DNA of 64,000 nucleotides from Planctobacterium marinum (GTDB lineage Bacteria; Pseudomonadota; Gammaproteobacteria; Enterobacterales; Alteromonadaceae): contig NZ_JAJEWQ010000002.1 in the NCBI RefSeq assembly GCF_020687805.1, positions 313,300-377,299 on the forward strand, written 5' to 3'. Shown here piece after piece: positions 48,451-56,395 of the stretch (positions are counted from its first letter, which is position 1; each line of letters opens with the position of its first letter). The notes below the pieces were generated by a model. That model did not search any database, was not told the origin of the DNA, and saw nothing but the letters and a program-made list of their open reading frames with translations. The position numbers and the translations under genes were made by a program.

Positions 48451-49718
48451 ATGGCAACATCCAATTGTTCTGGGATTTGCTGAGATTCAGTTAAATCCAC
48501 ACTGAGTAGTGTTCCTTTGCCAAACTTCTCGGCGGTGATTTCGTCTTCAGGCAGTGTCTGAACCAGTTGCGTTAACGCCTGAATCGCTTCCGGAATGTTA
48601 TGAGACGCCACGAAGACGGAGAGCTTATCTACCGCATTTTGCTGTAAAAAAGATTTAATGAGAGTTGGACCGCCCTCCACTAAAAGCGACGTAACCCCGG
48701 CGCGTTTTAATTCCTTTAGCGGTGATGACAAAGAATGGTTTGCACTGTAGATCCCATGGCAGCCTCGTATGCTTGCCACCTCCGCGCCAATAACAAAGGT
48801 TTCGCGAGGCAGAGCATCATCTTGTATGTCAAGATTGTGATGGCCACCAAAGATCACGCGATGGGGCTGACTTTTTGGTTTCCTGCCTAAGTACTCAGCA
48901 CGGCTGGTAAGTCTTGGCGCGTCGTTTTGCCAGGTATTCGCGCCCACGGCGATAGCATCGTAACTTTCGCGCAGCTCGTGCACCCGCTCCCAGTCTTTAT
49001 CGCAGGAAATTGCAAGGCACTGCCCCCGAGCATCTGCGAGTTTAGACTGGTTTGTAATAGCGAAGTTGACATGAACAAAGGGGCGTTGGGAAGTTGTTGC
49101 TGGTGAGTGATGATGGGTTTCTCGGGATTCGTATAAAGACCGGGTTTTTATCATATGTCCCATTAATTTTTGTTTTGTATCCAGGTAATCAATGGAGCTA
49201 CAGGTTGGTGTGGCGGGGACGGGTATGCGGCCTGTCACGTTAATGTCCAGCCCGGTAAGTTGCGCTATCTTGTCCGGGTTATTGGTCATGAGCTTGATGG
49301 ATTCCACCGAGAAATAATCCAGAACACCTTTCACGTCTTCGTAGGTTCGGGCGTCCACCGGTAATCCGAGTTTTGTATTGGCATCTATGGTGTCATAGCC
49401 TTGCTCCTGTAAAGCGTACGCTCGTATCTTGTTCACCAGGCCAATACCGCGACCTTCCTGCAATAAATACAAGACAATGCCGCTGTGTTCATAGATATAA
49501 CTCAGTGCATAGTCGAGTTGTTGCTTACAGTCACATTTTTGAGATCCGAGTACTTCGGAAGTAAAGCAAGAAGAATGCACTCTGACCGGGAGGTTGTGCT
49601 GGTGATTTAGCTTTCCGTGATGAACCACCACCACGTCTAATCCTTGAGCGTTGGTAAAAACTGAAACGTCAAACGTTCCCATCTCCAGGGGTAACCGTGT
49701 TCTGGCCTCAAATCGCAT
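48447..49718 (-). CDS. GTP cyclohydrolase II - RibD reductase fusion
   Basis: A 423-residue fusion. The N-terminal half is GTP cyclohydrolase II (RibA type): zinc Cys cluster in SSCFTSEVLGSQKCDC, active-site YLLQEGRGIGL, and the GTP contact region LMTNNPDKI. The C-terminal half is the RibD reductase domain (HELRESYDAIAVGANTW, LLVEGGPTLIKSFLQ). The deaminase domain of RibD is absent, and RibA-then-reductase is not the usual riboflavin fusion. It may make a pteridine- or deazapurine-like precursor. I chose the start at 49718 because AGGAG lies six bases upstream. It is first in the nine-gene operon. Confidence 0.9.
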   Translation of the reverse strand: MRFEARTRLPLEMGTFDVSVFTNAQGLDVVVVHHGKLNHQHNLPVRVHSSCFTSEVLGSQKCDCKQQLDYALSYIYEHSGIVLYLLQEGRGIGLVNKIRAYALQEQGYDTIDANTKLGLPVDARTYEDVKGVLDYFSVESIKLMTNNPDKIAQLTGLDINVTGRIPVPATPTCSSIDYLDTKQKLMGHMIKTRSLYESRETHHHSPATTSQRPFVHVNFAITNQSKLADARGQCLAISCDKDWERVHELRESYDAIAVGANTWQNDAPRLTSRAEYLGRKPKSQPHRVIFGGHHNLDIQDDALPRETFVIGAEVASIRGCHGIYSANHSLSSPLKELKRAGVTSLLVEGGPTLIKSFLQQNAVDKLSVFVASHNIPEAIQALTQLVQTLPEDEITAEKFGKGTLLSVDLTESQQIPEQLDVAI

Positions 49719-50024
49719 TTTGACTCCTTTTCCATTCCGTAACAGAACTTGTTGCATTTGTTCAAAACTATGTAGTTACTCTAACCAATAGCCATGTTGG
49801 GTAACTTAAATGACCATAATTAAAATAGGTGATGGCGGGCTAATAAGCTATTACAGCCTCTTACAATTCAGTCTTTTGATGACTAACTAATTGAATCTTA
49901 TGGTTAAATAAATTACCTAGAGGGATGTGTAAAACGACTTTAAACCCTCAGCGCTGGAAATCGCTGTTGGGCTTGCTGCTTGAGTTATTGGTTGTCGCAG
50001 CAGGGGATTACTTTTATGTTTAGA
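49719..50024. other. Promoter region of the nine-gene operon
   Basis: About 300 AT-rich bases that should carry the promoter for the minus-strand operon. I found no convincing -35/-10 pair, no FMN riboswitch signature and no sigma-54 element. A CAGCG/CGCTG inverted repeat lies near 49950. Confidence 0.4.
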
Positions 50025-50978
50025 CTATTTGCGTGGCGATTTTTTTATCGGACTGGAGCTGGGCTTTTGCCCCTCGGATTGACGATTGGTTGTGGCGTTG
50101 TTTTTTCCGGGTAATGCTGGGTTTTTTCCCGGTGGTGGTGGGTTTTGCGCCTGGTTGTGTTGTTGCTGTTTTTGCTGAGCTTCCACTCTTCGTTTATATC
50201 CGGCTGGATCTTTCAGTGCTCCGCGCAACTCTTTGAAAAACTCCTGGGCTGTGGGTTGTTTCTCTTTGCTGCTGGATTGCAACCTTTGTTGTTGCTCAGG
50301 CGGCGCATTGTGCTGTTGATTGGCACGGGCCTGTTCTTTTTGCAGCGCTTCCCGCTTAAATTTCGCAGGATCTTGCAAAGCGGTCTGAAGGCGTTTGAAA
50401 AACTCGCCGGCAGTGACATTGTCGTCATTGTTTTTGCTCTGCGGTTGCAGGCTCGTACGGCGGTTGTCGTTGTTTCCGCCCGGATTAAAACCAGTATTTC
50501 CAGGCGGTTTAAGGAAACCCGGGCGCTCATTGCTGTCTTTTGCCGTGGACTTATCTGCCGCATCAATGAGTTTGTCCATAAATCCGGCCATCAGGTTAAA
50601 TCCGGTTTTTTGGCTGAAAGTCAGGTTATTGCGATCCGGGTTTTTGGCAAATGCCGCACGTCCCAGGTTTTTAACCTGCTCGCCTAACCCAAATCCGGTG
50701 TTATTTGGGGGCTGACTATTCTGTCGCCCCTGATTCTGGCGTTTTCCAAATCCTTCCGGTGCGCCAAAAACGGCGTTTGCTCTGTTGCGGGTAACCGGTT
50801 CTGACTGGGCATTGCTGCGAGTGCGCCCGGGAGGCTCAAACACGGCATTGGCGCGTTGCCTGGATTGCGGTGCTGAATCGTTGGCAAAAGCATTCCGGCC
50901 CTGGTTTTTAACAATACCAAAGCTGGAATTGGGTTTGTTTTTCGGGCCCTCGTTTGAGTTTCCGTTATTGCCGTTCAT
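50025..50978 (-). CDS. Disordered basic protein with internal repeats
   Basis: A 317-residue protein, mostly low complexity (Asn, Gln, Pro, Lys), with no signal peptide. Internal repeats are visible: TAGEFFKRLQTALQDPAKFKRE recurs as TAQEFFKELRGALKDPAGYK; RANAVFEPPG recurs as RANAVFGAPE; and GRNAFA recurs as GRAAFA. The C-terminal tail is rich in Lys and Pro. It sits at the edge of the R-body locus and may be an accessory or cargo protein. I do not recognise a family. Codon bias of the two EFFK repeats suggests an old duplication. Confidence 0.7.
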   Translation of the reverse strand: MNGNNGNSNEGPKNKPNSSFGIVKNQGRNAFANDSAPQSRQRANAVFEPPGRTRSNAQSEPVTRNRANAVFGAPEGFGKRQNQGRQNSQPPNNTGFGLGEQVKNLGRAAFAKNPDRNNLTFSQKTGFNLMAGFMDKLIDAADKSTAKDSNERPGFLKPPGNTGFNPGGNNDNRRTSLQPQSKNNDDNVTAGEFFKRLQTALQDPAKFKREALQKEQARANQQHNAPPEQQQRLQSSSKEKQPTAQEFFKELRGALKDPAGYKRRVEAQQKQQQHNQAQNPPPPGKNPALPGKNNATTNRQSEGQKPSSSPIKKSPRK

Positions 50979-51145
50979 GATAAGACGTTCGTGTTTTAGC
51001 TCTGCTCTTTATTCAGCCACTCAATGCAATATCTGTCAGCGGGCCGCAACTGTCAATTTTGTTAACCAAATAAAATCAGTCAAACGTTGTAATTTTGCTG
51101 TCGAACGCACATATTAAGGGCATCAATTCTTGAAAATGGCTTATT

Positions 51146-51655
51146 GTGCGGGCTCAGGGTAAAAACTTTATAAACAGCATACGTTCTGCAGTGAGCAGTC
51201 GGCCTTTCTTCCAAAAAAAGCCCGCTCAGGAACACAATAAGCTGTTCGACAGAAAATTCTTCGATCACAAAGCATTGTCTTTCAAAATGCGCAAAGCGCT
51301 GGTGGTTTTGCAAAAAGGGCTGGCACAGGAGAGTGCAGAAACCCGACAAATGCTGGCCATCTATCACAAGTATACCCGCGGCGAAGCCACTGAGCAGGAA
51401 ATGCAGGAAGCCAATCAGCAATTTAAGGACGTTATAAAAGGGCTTGGATTGAGTGTGGTAGTGATATTGCCTTTCTCACCTATTACCCTGCCAGCCATTG
51501 TCAAGCTGGGAAAAAAGGTGGGTATTGATGTGTTACCCAGTGCCTTTAGGGAGCATTACAAGGGCTTGAATGAGCCACCTGTGCCGTCAGATGACAGTGC
51601 CCTGAGCCAGCAATCTTCGCAAAACTCGGAACAGCATCCAAAGCGCCTGAAATAA
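51146..51655 (+). CDS. LETM1-like short protein
   Basis: A 169-residue protein. Residues 75-135 contain a pattern like the core of LETM1-family proteins: a helix (YTRGEATEQEMQEANQQFKD) then GLSVVVILPFSPITLPAIVK and KVGIDVLPSAF. In eukaryotes this domain binds ribosomes and sits in the mitochondrial inner membrane; small bacterial relatives are of unknown function. The C-terminus is Ser/Gln-rich. The start appears to be GTG. It is divergent from the disordered protein gene, and I count it as an R-body-locus accessory by position only. Confidence 0.65.
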   Translation: MRAQGKNFINSIRSAVSSRPFFQKKPAQEHNKLFDRKFFDHKALSFKMRKALVVLQKGLAQESAETRQMLAIYHKYTRGEATEQEMQEANQQFKDVIKGLGLSVVVILPFSPITLPAIVKLGKKVGIDVLPSAFREHYKGLNEPPVPSDDSALSQQSSQNSEQHPKRLK

Positions 51656-51755
51656 CCTGATAAAGCTAAAATTTGAGCAATTGTGCAGATATTCCCGTGC
51701 AACCGGTAAAGGTGTGGTTAAAATAACACCCTCATTTAGGTACGAGGGAATTGAA

Positions 51756-52483
51756 ATGTTACGCAATACGCAAGTTTTGGTGTTCCTGACCAAAGGGTCA
51801 CCGCAAATGTCTCAGGTTATCGAAACCTTTAAAATGCAATGCAACTGTGTGGTTTTTACTTCGCTGCGGCAGTTTGAAATAGCCACTTTTAAAAAAAGAT
51901 TAGTGCTGTAATCGTCGACTTTGAAGAAGGCTTTGAGCTGGCAAAGCGCAAACTGGCGAGACAGCCCGTCGCCGCAATAGTCATTAATATTTGTACCACA
52001 ACCTTTCAGATAGTGGGCGAACTTACCAGTCATTCTACGGATAATCTGGTGAATATCTGCCAACGGGTTTTAAGCTCCCTGACCATGTTCAACCCTGGGT
52101 TTGCGTCGGGGCCTTTCGCTCCACCACAGCACCCATTTAATCAATTTTCGCGACATCAACAGCTGGTGAAGAAAACCTGTGACTATTTGTTGTCAAATTT
52201 GGATAAGCATTTAACCCTGGCATCCATCAGTAAAGCCATGTTTACCAATCGCAATACCTTGTCGGGCGCATTTAAGAAAGAAGTCGGGCAGGGGGTGGCC
52301 GGTTGGTTACGCCAGCAACGCATGGAGCAGGCAATGCACTTGCTCATTACTACTGAGCTGAGTATTCAGGAAATTGCTATCGCAGTGGGATATCCGGATC
52401 AAGCGAATTTTTCCACCACCTTTAAACATACCTTTGATAAAAATCCTCTGCAGGTCAGACGGGCAATGAGGCCTTCGGGTTAA
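51756..52483 (+). pseudogene. AraC-type regulator interrupted by a frameshift at an A7 run
   Basis: A good GAGGGA site and ATG at 51756 open a frame that ends at 51911. The other part continues one frame back (ISAVIVDFEEGFELAKRK) through to a complete AraC HTH domain (LASISKAMFTNRNTLSGAFK, IAIAVGYPDQANFSTTFK) ending at 52483. The shift falls at AAAAAAA (51891-51897). Read together, the product is about 240 residues: a degenerate receiver-like N-terminus and an AraC C-terminus. It may be a true inactivation, a sequence error, or slippage at the A run. Slippage would make it a regulated full-length protein next to the R-body genes. Confidence 0.75.
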
Positions 52484-52632
52484 CAGGGTGCCTGGTCACA
52501 TTTGACCGTTAATGGTTTTAAACAGGTCTGAATGCGCCGGTGAATTTTGTGCATTGGCGTTTGGCTTGGCGCTGTCATCAATATTCGCCAGTGTCGGGCC
52601 GGGAATTATTCTCAAAAGCACTTTGCAGATCA

Positions 52633-52649
52633 CTGGCACACATCTGGCA
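52633..52649 (+). promoter_or_regulatory. Sigma-54 promoter (-24/-12)
   Basis: CTGGCACACATCTGGCA: TGGCAC at -24 and TGGCA at -12, with exactly ten bases between GG and GC. It lies 38 bases before the ATG at 52687 and should be opened by the locus's sigma-54 activator. Confidence 0.75.
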
Positions 52650-52686
52650 GGGTGCTGTGCAAGAATACATTGCGAGGATTTCAATC

Positions 52687-53151
52687 ATGGTGTTAGACAG
52701 CATCGCTTTTATGGACAAATTGCGCCTGTTCCGGCAGCAAGAGGCGGATATTGCGGAGCTGCTGCGCTGGTTAAAACAGGCCCGCCTGGTGTTGCTACAA
52801 AGTCAGGGGCAGGCAATGTCAGAAACTCAGATTGCTAAGTCAGAAGCGGACTTTGCAAACGTCATGCGCGCTATTTCTAATCTGGTAGACAACAGCCAAC
52901 CGGAAGATGAGCCGGATGTGAGCTGGATTTTACAACAGGTTACTGAGTTCTATTGTTGGCTGAATTTTCAAACTGGCCTCAATGACAGTGATATTTATGA
53001 AAACTGGTTGTTTTGGCAACCAGACAGCGCGAAAGATGACGGCATACAGGCCAATGCAGAACAGGCAACACAGCCATCAGGCATCAGCAATCAATCTGTT
53101 TCAGAGCGCCAGGGCGTGCGCAATCCGCATCATCTGGACTACTGGCGCTGA
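52687..53151 (+). CDS. R-body-locus accessory protein, unrecognised
   Basis: A 154-residue acidic, mainly helical protein (FMDKLRLFRQQEADIAELLR), with Trp-rich EFYCWLNFQTGLND and ENWLFWQP. I recognise no family. ATG at 52687 has GAGGA upstream and is the first start after the sigma-54 promoter; a longer reading from 52540 would start before that promoter and is unlikely. It is the first gene of a three-gene plus-strand unit in the R-body locus. Confidence 0.7.
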   Translation: MVLDSIAFMDKLRLFRQQEADIAELLRWLKQARLVLLQSQGQAMSETQIAKSEADFANVMRAISNLVDNSQPEDEPDVSWILQQVTEFYCWLNFQTGLNDSDIYENWLFWQPDSAKDDGIQANAEQATQPSGISNQSVSERQGVRNPHHLDYWR

Positions 53152-53180
53152 ACAACAGCCTGCTATTTAGGAGAATCAAC

Positions 53181-53732
53181 ATGGGCGATTGCAATTATAT
53201 GAGCCAACAATTTATCGAGATAAACCAGTTGCTCAGGGACGTACAGGTATTTTCTGAAACCAGCCAATATCTTCAGCCCAGTCCGCCGGAACAGGCATTG
53301 GCACAGTTTTTTAAGGATATGCAGTCATTGTTGGTGTTATGCCAGCAAATCAGGTTATTACCTGACGTCGCTTTAAAAGACACATTGCAGCAGATATCCG
53401 CACTTTATGTACCCACCACCAGAGGGCTAATGGCATTGTATATGTCAGCGCCTGATCCGGAGTCAGCCAGGGGATGGTTTGACTATCAACGAGAGTACAC
53501 CGCCAGGCAATCGTATATCCGCAATTTAAAGGCCTTAATGCTCTGGCAGGAAGCGGTATTTGCCCGGATTGTCGGTCATTACCCGCTACTTCCTGTTCCC
53601 TACGACTGGCCACTGACGGAGGGGCCTCAGGAGCCGGATCTGCCAGCAGAAAACAGCACCGAAGAAAGTCTCGATTCTGCCAGAAATGAGTCGGTAAACG
53701 ATGGCTTTTCTTTGCCTGAGCTGATCCTTTAA
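53181..53732 (+). CDS. R-body-locus accessory protein, unrecognised
   Basis: A 183-residue helical protein with AGGAG before the ATG, 29 bases after the upstream gene. Leu/Gln-rich helices (FFKDMQSLLVLCQQIRLL, NLKALMLWQEAVFARIV) are followed by an acidic, Ser-rich tail (residues 150-183). I recognise no family. Its place behind the sigma-54 promoter at 52.63 kb makes it part of the R-body regulon by inference. Confidence 0.7.
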   Translation: MGDCNYMSQQFIEINQLLRDVQVFSETSQYLQPSPPEQALAQFFKDMQSLLVLCQQIRLLPDVALKDTLQQISALYVPTTRGLMALYMSAPDPESARGWFDYQREYTARQSYIRNLKALMLWQEAVFARIVGHYPLLPVPYDWPLTEGPQEPDLPAENSTEESLDSARNESVNDGFSLPELIL

Positions 53733-53748
53733 CTGGCCGGAGATAATT

Positions 53749-53973
53749 GTGTCCGGAACACCGAGATATGACCGGTTTGGCTGGTACTGGCAACCTGCAA
53801 GGTGGCTTCAAAATATGACTGCGCAGGATGCTGTTGATGCCACCCAGCAGGCAACTAAAATCAACGCTAAGGGCAAAGCATTGCAATTACAGGCGAAACA
53901 TCAGGAGCAGGAAGCCGCCCAACAGCGTGCTGAACAGGCTGCGTTACTGAATTCGTTCTGGGCTGAGGAATAG
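53749..53973 (+). CDS. Small helical protein, R-body locus
   Basis: A 74-residue protein starting at GTG with GGAG six bases upstream. The C-terminal two thirds is an amphipathic helix rich in Ala, Gln and Lys (DAVDATQQATKINAKGKALQ), likely coiled coil. RebB-family proteins are similarly small and Ala/Gln-rich, but the PAMAMG core is absent, so it is not called RebB. It ends about 40 bases before the convergent minus-strand genes. Confidence 0.65.
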   Translation: MSGTPRYDRFGWYWQPARWLQNMTAQDAVDATQQATKINAKGKALQLQAKHQEQEAAQQRAEQAALLNSFWAEE

Positions 53974-54009
53974 CAAAATGCCGGACGTGTCGCCGGCACA
54001 AAAAATGAA

Positions 54010-54369
54010 TTAATTTGCCGGACGACGATTAAAGATACGACTAAAAATGGAGGTGGCCAGTCTTGGTGGTGGGTCCTGGATTTCCCGGCTACGCGCCGGA
54101 GAATACGGTCCCAGAATCGTTTCACTTTTTAATGCTGTGTTTTCGATGATTTTTTCAAATTCCTGCCCCATCGCCGGATTTTCCAGCCACTTTGCATAAG
54201 CTGAACCCATGGCAACCATGTTCACCGTATTTTGATTGCGCAAAGCATCAACTTCATTTTGCAGTGAAAATGCCACCGATTGTGCCAGGGATGTGGCGGT
54301 GACATCATCTATTGAAGTGATTGACGCCACGTCTGCTTCTTCCTGTTCCAGGGGGGATTCATCGCTCAT
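54010..54369 (-). CDS. R-body-locus accessory protein, WLxNPAM family
   Basis: A 119-residue protein with an acidic N-terminus, then a helical core QSVAFSLQNEVDALRNQNT...AKWLENPAMGQEFEKIIEN and a basic tail. The core is shared with the 98-residue protein at 58.0-58.3 kb (QSVALAVQ...SWLANPAMSEYKDIIEN), so the two form a paralogue family specific to this locus. I recognise no wider family. An AGGAG-like site (GGAGAGA) precedes the ATG. The repeated NPAM sequence could be the interaction surface. Confidence 0.75.
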   Translation of the reverse strand: MSDESPLEQEEADVASITSIDDVTATSLAQSVAFSLQNEVDALRNQNTVNMVAMGSAYAKWLENPAMGQEFEKIIENTALKSETILGPYSPARSREIQDPPPRLATSIFSRIFNRRPAN

Positions 54370-54423
54370 AACATCTCTCCAGATTGCGTGAAAGTTGGAT
54401 TAATAGCGGTTAGTGAATTGACG

Positions 54424-54690
54424 CTATTTGGATTTTTGCTTTTGCATCATCATTTTTACCTGATACAGAAAGGCGATCAGGTCATTAAGGCCCTGCTCAT
54501 CAATGGTGGAAACTAAATTAGGGGGCGGGGCTAATGGATTTTCCGAACTGTTAATTTTGCTGGACATCGTCAGCGAGTTTTGCACGCCGTTGTAACACAA
54601 TGACCAACTACCCGGTGAATTACCGTCTACGGGGTCAAAAGGTGCGCTTACACAGTTGGATACATCTTGTGATGAAGAGGTGCTGGCCAT
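54424..54690 (-). CDS. Small protein of unknown function, R-body locus
   Basis: An 88-residue protein with an excellent AAGGAG site. The first half is Ser/Asn/Pro-rich with two Cys; the second half is a short helix (LNDLIAFLYQVKMMMQKQ) ending in Lys residues. I recognise no family. It lies 54 bases before the 119-residue gene and 46 after the 71-residue one, on the same strand, so the three are probably one unit. Confidence 0.65.
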   Translation of the reverse strand: MASTSSSQDVSNCVSAPFDPVDGNSPGSWSLCYNGVQNSLTMSSKINSSENPLAPPPNLVSTIDEQGLNDLIAFLYQVKMMMQKQKSK

Positions 54691-54736
54691 TTTAATTCTC
54701 CTTGATAATCAATATTAATGAGTTTGTTAACCTCGA

Positions 54737-54952
54737 TCAGACACCGAGGATTTTATTACAGGTTTGGACCATTGCTGAATTTGCCAATGTTTGTGACGAA
54801 TACTGATTCGCCGTATTGTTGAGCATTGACAAGGTTAAAGCATTGACTAAACCACCTTGTGACAAAACCTGCAAGGTTTCATTGCTTTGGCTTTGTACTT
54901 CGTTATTGATGTACTGCGAACATTCGATAAAACTATTTTCTGCGGTAGACAT
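54737..54952 (-). CDS. Small RebB-sized protein, R-body locus
   Basis: A 71-residue Asn/Gln/Ser-rich helical protein (NNEVQSQSNETLQVLSQGG, LNNTANQYSSQTLANSAM). Size and composition resemble RebB subunits, but the PAMAMG core and the TLGVTKLF tail are missing, so it could be a diverged subunit or a separate accessory such as those classed RebC/RebD elsewhere. GGGTGA precedes the ATG. Confidence 0.65.
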   Translation of the reverse strand: MSTAENSFIECSQYINNEVQSQSNETLQVLSQGGLVNALTLSMLNNTANQYSSQTLANSAMVQTCNKILGV

Positions 54953-55007
54953 AAATTCACCCCGTGAGTGTTGCGGCTCTGAACAGACAGCGCCATTGTC
55001 GGTGCGG

Positions 55008-55045
55008 AAGAAACTCTGAAAAACGAGTTAGATCGTTTTCCAGAG
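55008..55045 (-). terminator. Terminator of the RebB gene array
   Basis: On the minus strand, CTCTGGAAAACGA pairs with TCGTTTTTCAGAG, followed by TTTCTT. It lies 10 bases past the last RebB stop. Confidence 0.7.
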
Positions 55046-55054
55046 GATCGTTAG

Positions 55055-55291
55055 TTACTTGTTCTGAGAGAACAATTTAGTAACACCCAGTGTGGTGGCT
55101 GCCTGATAACTGACATTCGCCTGCTGCTGAGCGTAAACGGCGTTAGCTGCCGCCATCGCTACCGAGTTGCCAATCGTCTGATACAGGCTACCCATTGCCA
55201 TAGCAGGGGCTTCAGCGAGTACTTTGGTATTGGCAATCGTAACGGCATCGACGATAGCACCATTGACTGTTGCGGGTTGTGCACTACTCAT
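55055..55291 (-). CDS. RebB-family R-body subunit
   Basis: A 78-residue subunit of the RebB (R-body, 'killing trait') family. Conserved core: EAPAMAMGSLYQTIGNSV, then AANAVYAQQQ, and the tail TLGVTKLF. R-bodies are coiled protein ribbons that unroll at low pH and, in the Caedibacter case, kill ciliates that ingest the bacteria. It is nearly identical to the next gene through most of its length. GGAGGAAATT precedes the ATG. It is last in a run of four similar genes and is followed by a terminator. Confidence 0.9.
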   Translation of the reverse strand: MSSAQPATVNGAIVDAVTIANTKVLAEAPAMAMGSLYQTIGNSVAMAAANAVYAQQQANVSYQAATTLGVTKLFSQNK

Positions 55292-55326
55292 AATTTCCTC
55301 CGGTTAAATATTGAGTGGTTTAATGT

Positions 55327-55572
55327 CTACTGGTTCTGTTCGAACAGTTTGGTTACACCAAGCGTGCTGGCAGACTGATAGCCTACGTTAGCTTGTTGTT
55401 GCGCATACACAGCATTGGCAGCTGCCATAGCAACAGAGTTGCCGATGGTTTGGTATAAGCTGCCCATTGCCATTGCAGGTGCTTCAGCAATGACCTTGGT
55501 GTTTGCGATGGTTACCGCGTCAACAACAGCGCCGTTGACTTCACTTGGTTGTGGGTTGGTTGTATTAGCCAT
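55327..55572 (-). CDS. RebB-family R-body subunit
   Basis: An 81-residue RebB-family protein, highly similar to its downstream neighbour (NGAVVDAVTIANTKVIAEAP, AMGSLYQTIGNSVAMAAANA) but with a different N-terminal extension and a slightly different tail (STLGVTKLFEQNQ). An AGGAG site precedes the ATG. The TTTGCC/GGCAAA repeat upstream (about 55619) could set expression relative to the upstream copy. R-body ribbons commonly need two related Reb proteins, so the paralogues may co-assemble. Confidence 0.9.
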   Translation of the reverse strand: MANTTNPQPSEVNGAVVDAVTIANTKVIAEAPAMAMGSLYQTIGNSVAMAAANAVYAQQQANVGYQSASTLGVTKLFEQNQ

Positions 55573-55644
55573 AGGTTAATCTCCTAATTATTACACTTTG
55601 TTTGTTGAGAAATATTAATTTGCCAGGTTAAGGCAAATGTTTAC

Positions 55645-55878
55645 TTAGCCTTTATTTTGGCTAAATATTTTTGTGACTCCCAAAGTCCCTGCAGACTGTG
55701 AAGTCATCCATCCTTGTTGCTGCGCATAAACCGCGTTTGCTGCGGCCATGGCAACAGAATTACCAATCGTTTGATACAGGTTGCCCATTGCCATTGCCGG
55801 AGCAACGGCGCCGACTGACGCATTTACCGTAGTGGTTGAATCCACCACGGCACCGTTAACAAATTCAGGTTGTGACAT
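55645..55878 (-). CDS. RebB-family R-body subunit
   Basis: A 77-residue RebB-family protein with VAPAMAMGNLYQTIGNSV, AANAVYAQQQ and GTLGVTKIFSQN. It differs from its neighbours in the N-terminal stretch (STTTVNASVGAVAP) and in the region after the QQQ (GWMTSQSA), the positions that vary most in this set. GAGGA precedes the ATG. It is 36 bases from the upstream copy. Confidence 0.9.
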   Translation of the reverse strand: MSQPEFVNGAVVDSTTTVNASVGAVAPAMAMGNLYQTIGNSVAMAAANAVYAQQQGWMTSQSAGTLGVTKIFSQNKG

Positions 55879-55914
55879 AGTTTTTTCCTCAGGTTGATTT
55901 CAAATCTTCAGTGA

Positions 55915-56139
55915 TTAGCCATTCTGAGCAAACAGCTTTGTCACACCCAGTACCGTCGCGGCCTGAAACGCCATATTGGCTTGTTGTTGTGCATAGACAG
56001 CATTAGCTGCGCCCATGGCAACAGAGTTCCCCATGGTTTGATAAAGGCTGCCCATCGCCATCGCGGGTGCCTCGGCAAGCACCTTTGTGTTAGCGATAGT
56101 GACACTGTCGATCACCGCAGCGTTTACTGAATCTGACAT
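55915..56139 (-). CDS. RebB-family R-body subunit
   Basis: A 74-residue RebB-family protein: EAPAMAMGSLYQTMGNSVAM, AANAVYAQQQANMAF and VLGVTKLFAQNG. It is the first of the four-gene array. The ATG at 56139 has GGGAG seven bases upstream; an adjacent GTG (56142) would be too close. Part of the 250-base gap upstream carries a possible sigma-54 promoter. Confidence 0.9.
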   Translation of the reverse strand: MSDSVNAAVIDSVTIANTKVLAEAPAMAMGSLYQTMGNSVAMGAANAVYAQQQANMAFQAATVLGVTKLFAQNG

Positions 56140-56209
56140 CACTGATCTCCCTAGTGATTAATTGGTTGACTATTGGGGCCTTGTTTTATCAATGCACCCG
56201 ACTGGGTAT

Positions 56210-56226
56210 TACAGAGAATGTGCCAA
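56210..56226 (-). promoter_or_regulatory. Imperfect sigma-54-like promoter upstream of the RebB array
   Basis: On the minus strand the sequence begins TTGGCAC, a perfect -24 element, but the -12 side has GT where GC is needed ten bases on. Activity is doubtful. The same stretch carries the palindrome TGCCAACTT-TA-AGTTGGCA. Confidence 0.35.
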
Positions 56227-56395
56227 CTTTAAGTTGGCAATTTAATGCTTGTTATCTCATTGAATTATATGAATTAAATTTTATTTCATGATGCATGGAG
56301 GGAGAGGGGCTGGTGGCCTATAGCAACCATGTTGAGTAAAAAAATGGGCGTTTTATGTCCATATCAAAAAAATTGAAGGAGCTGTATCACATTGT

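Noticed and set aside
49719-50024. FMN riboswitch before the GTP cyclohydrolase II fusion
   Set aside because: The conserved RFN-element sequence is not present in the upstream gap.
50145-50687. Plus-strand hydrophobic open frame opposite the disordered protein gene
   Set aside because: Antisense to the repeat-bearing 317-residue gene; hydrophobicity follows from the complementary codons.
54737-54952. 71-residue protein as a sixth RebB copy
   Set aside because: Size fits, but the PAMAMG and TLGVTKLF motifs are absent.
56210-56226. Fourth full sigma-54 promoter upstream of the RebB array
   Set aside because: The -24 side is perfect but the invariant C of the -12 GC is T; kept only as a weak site.
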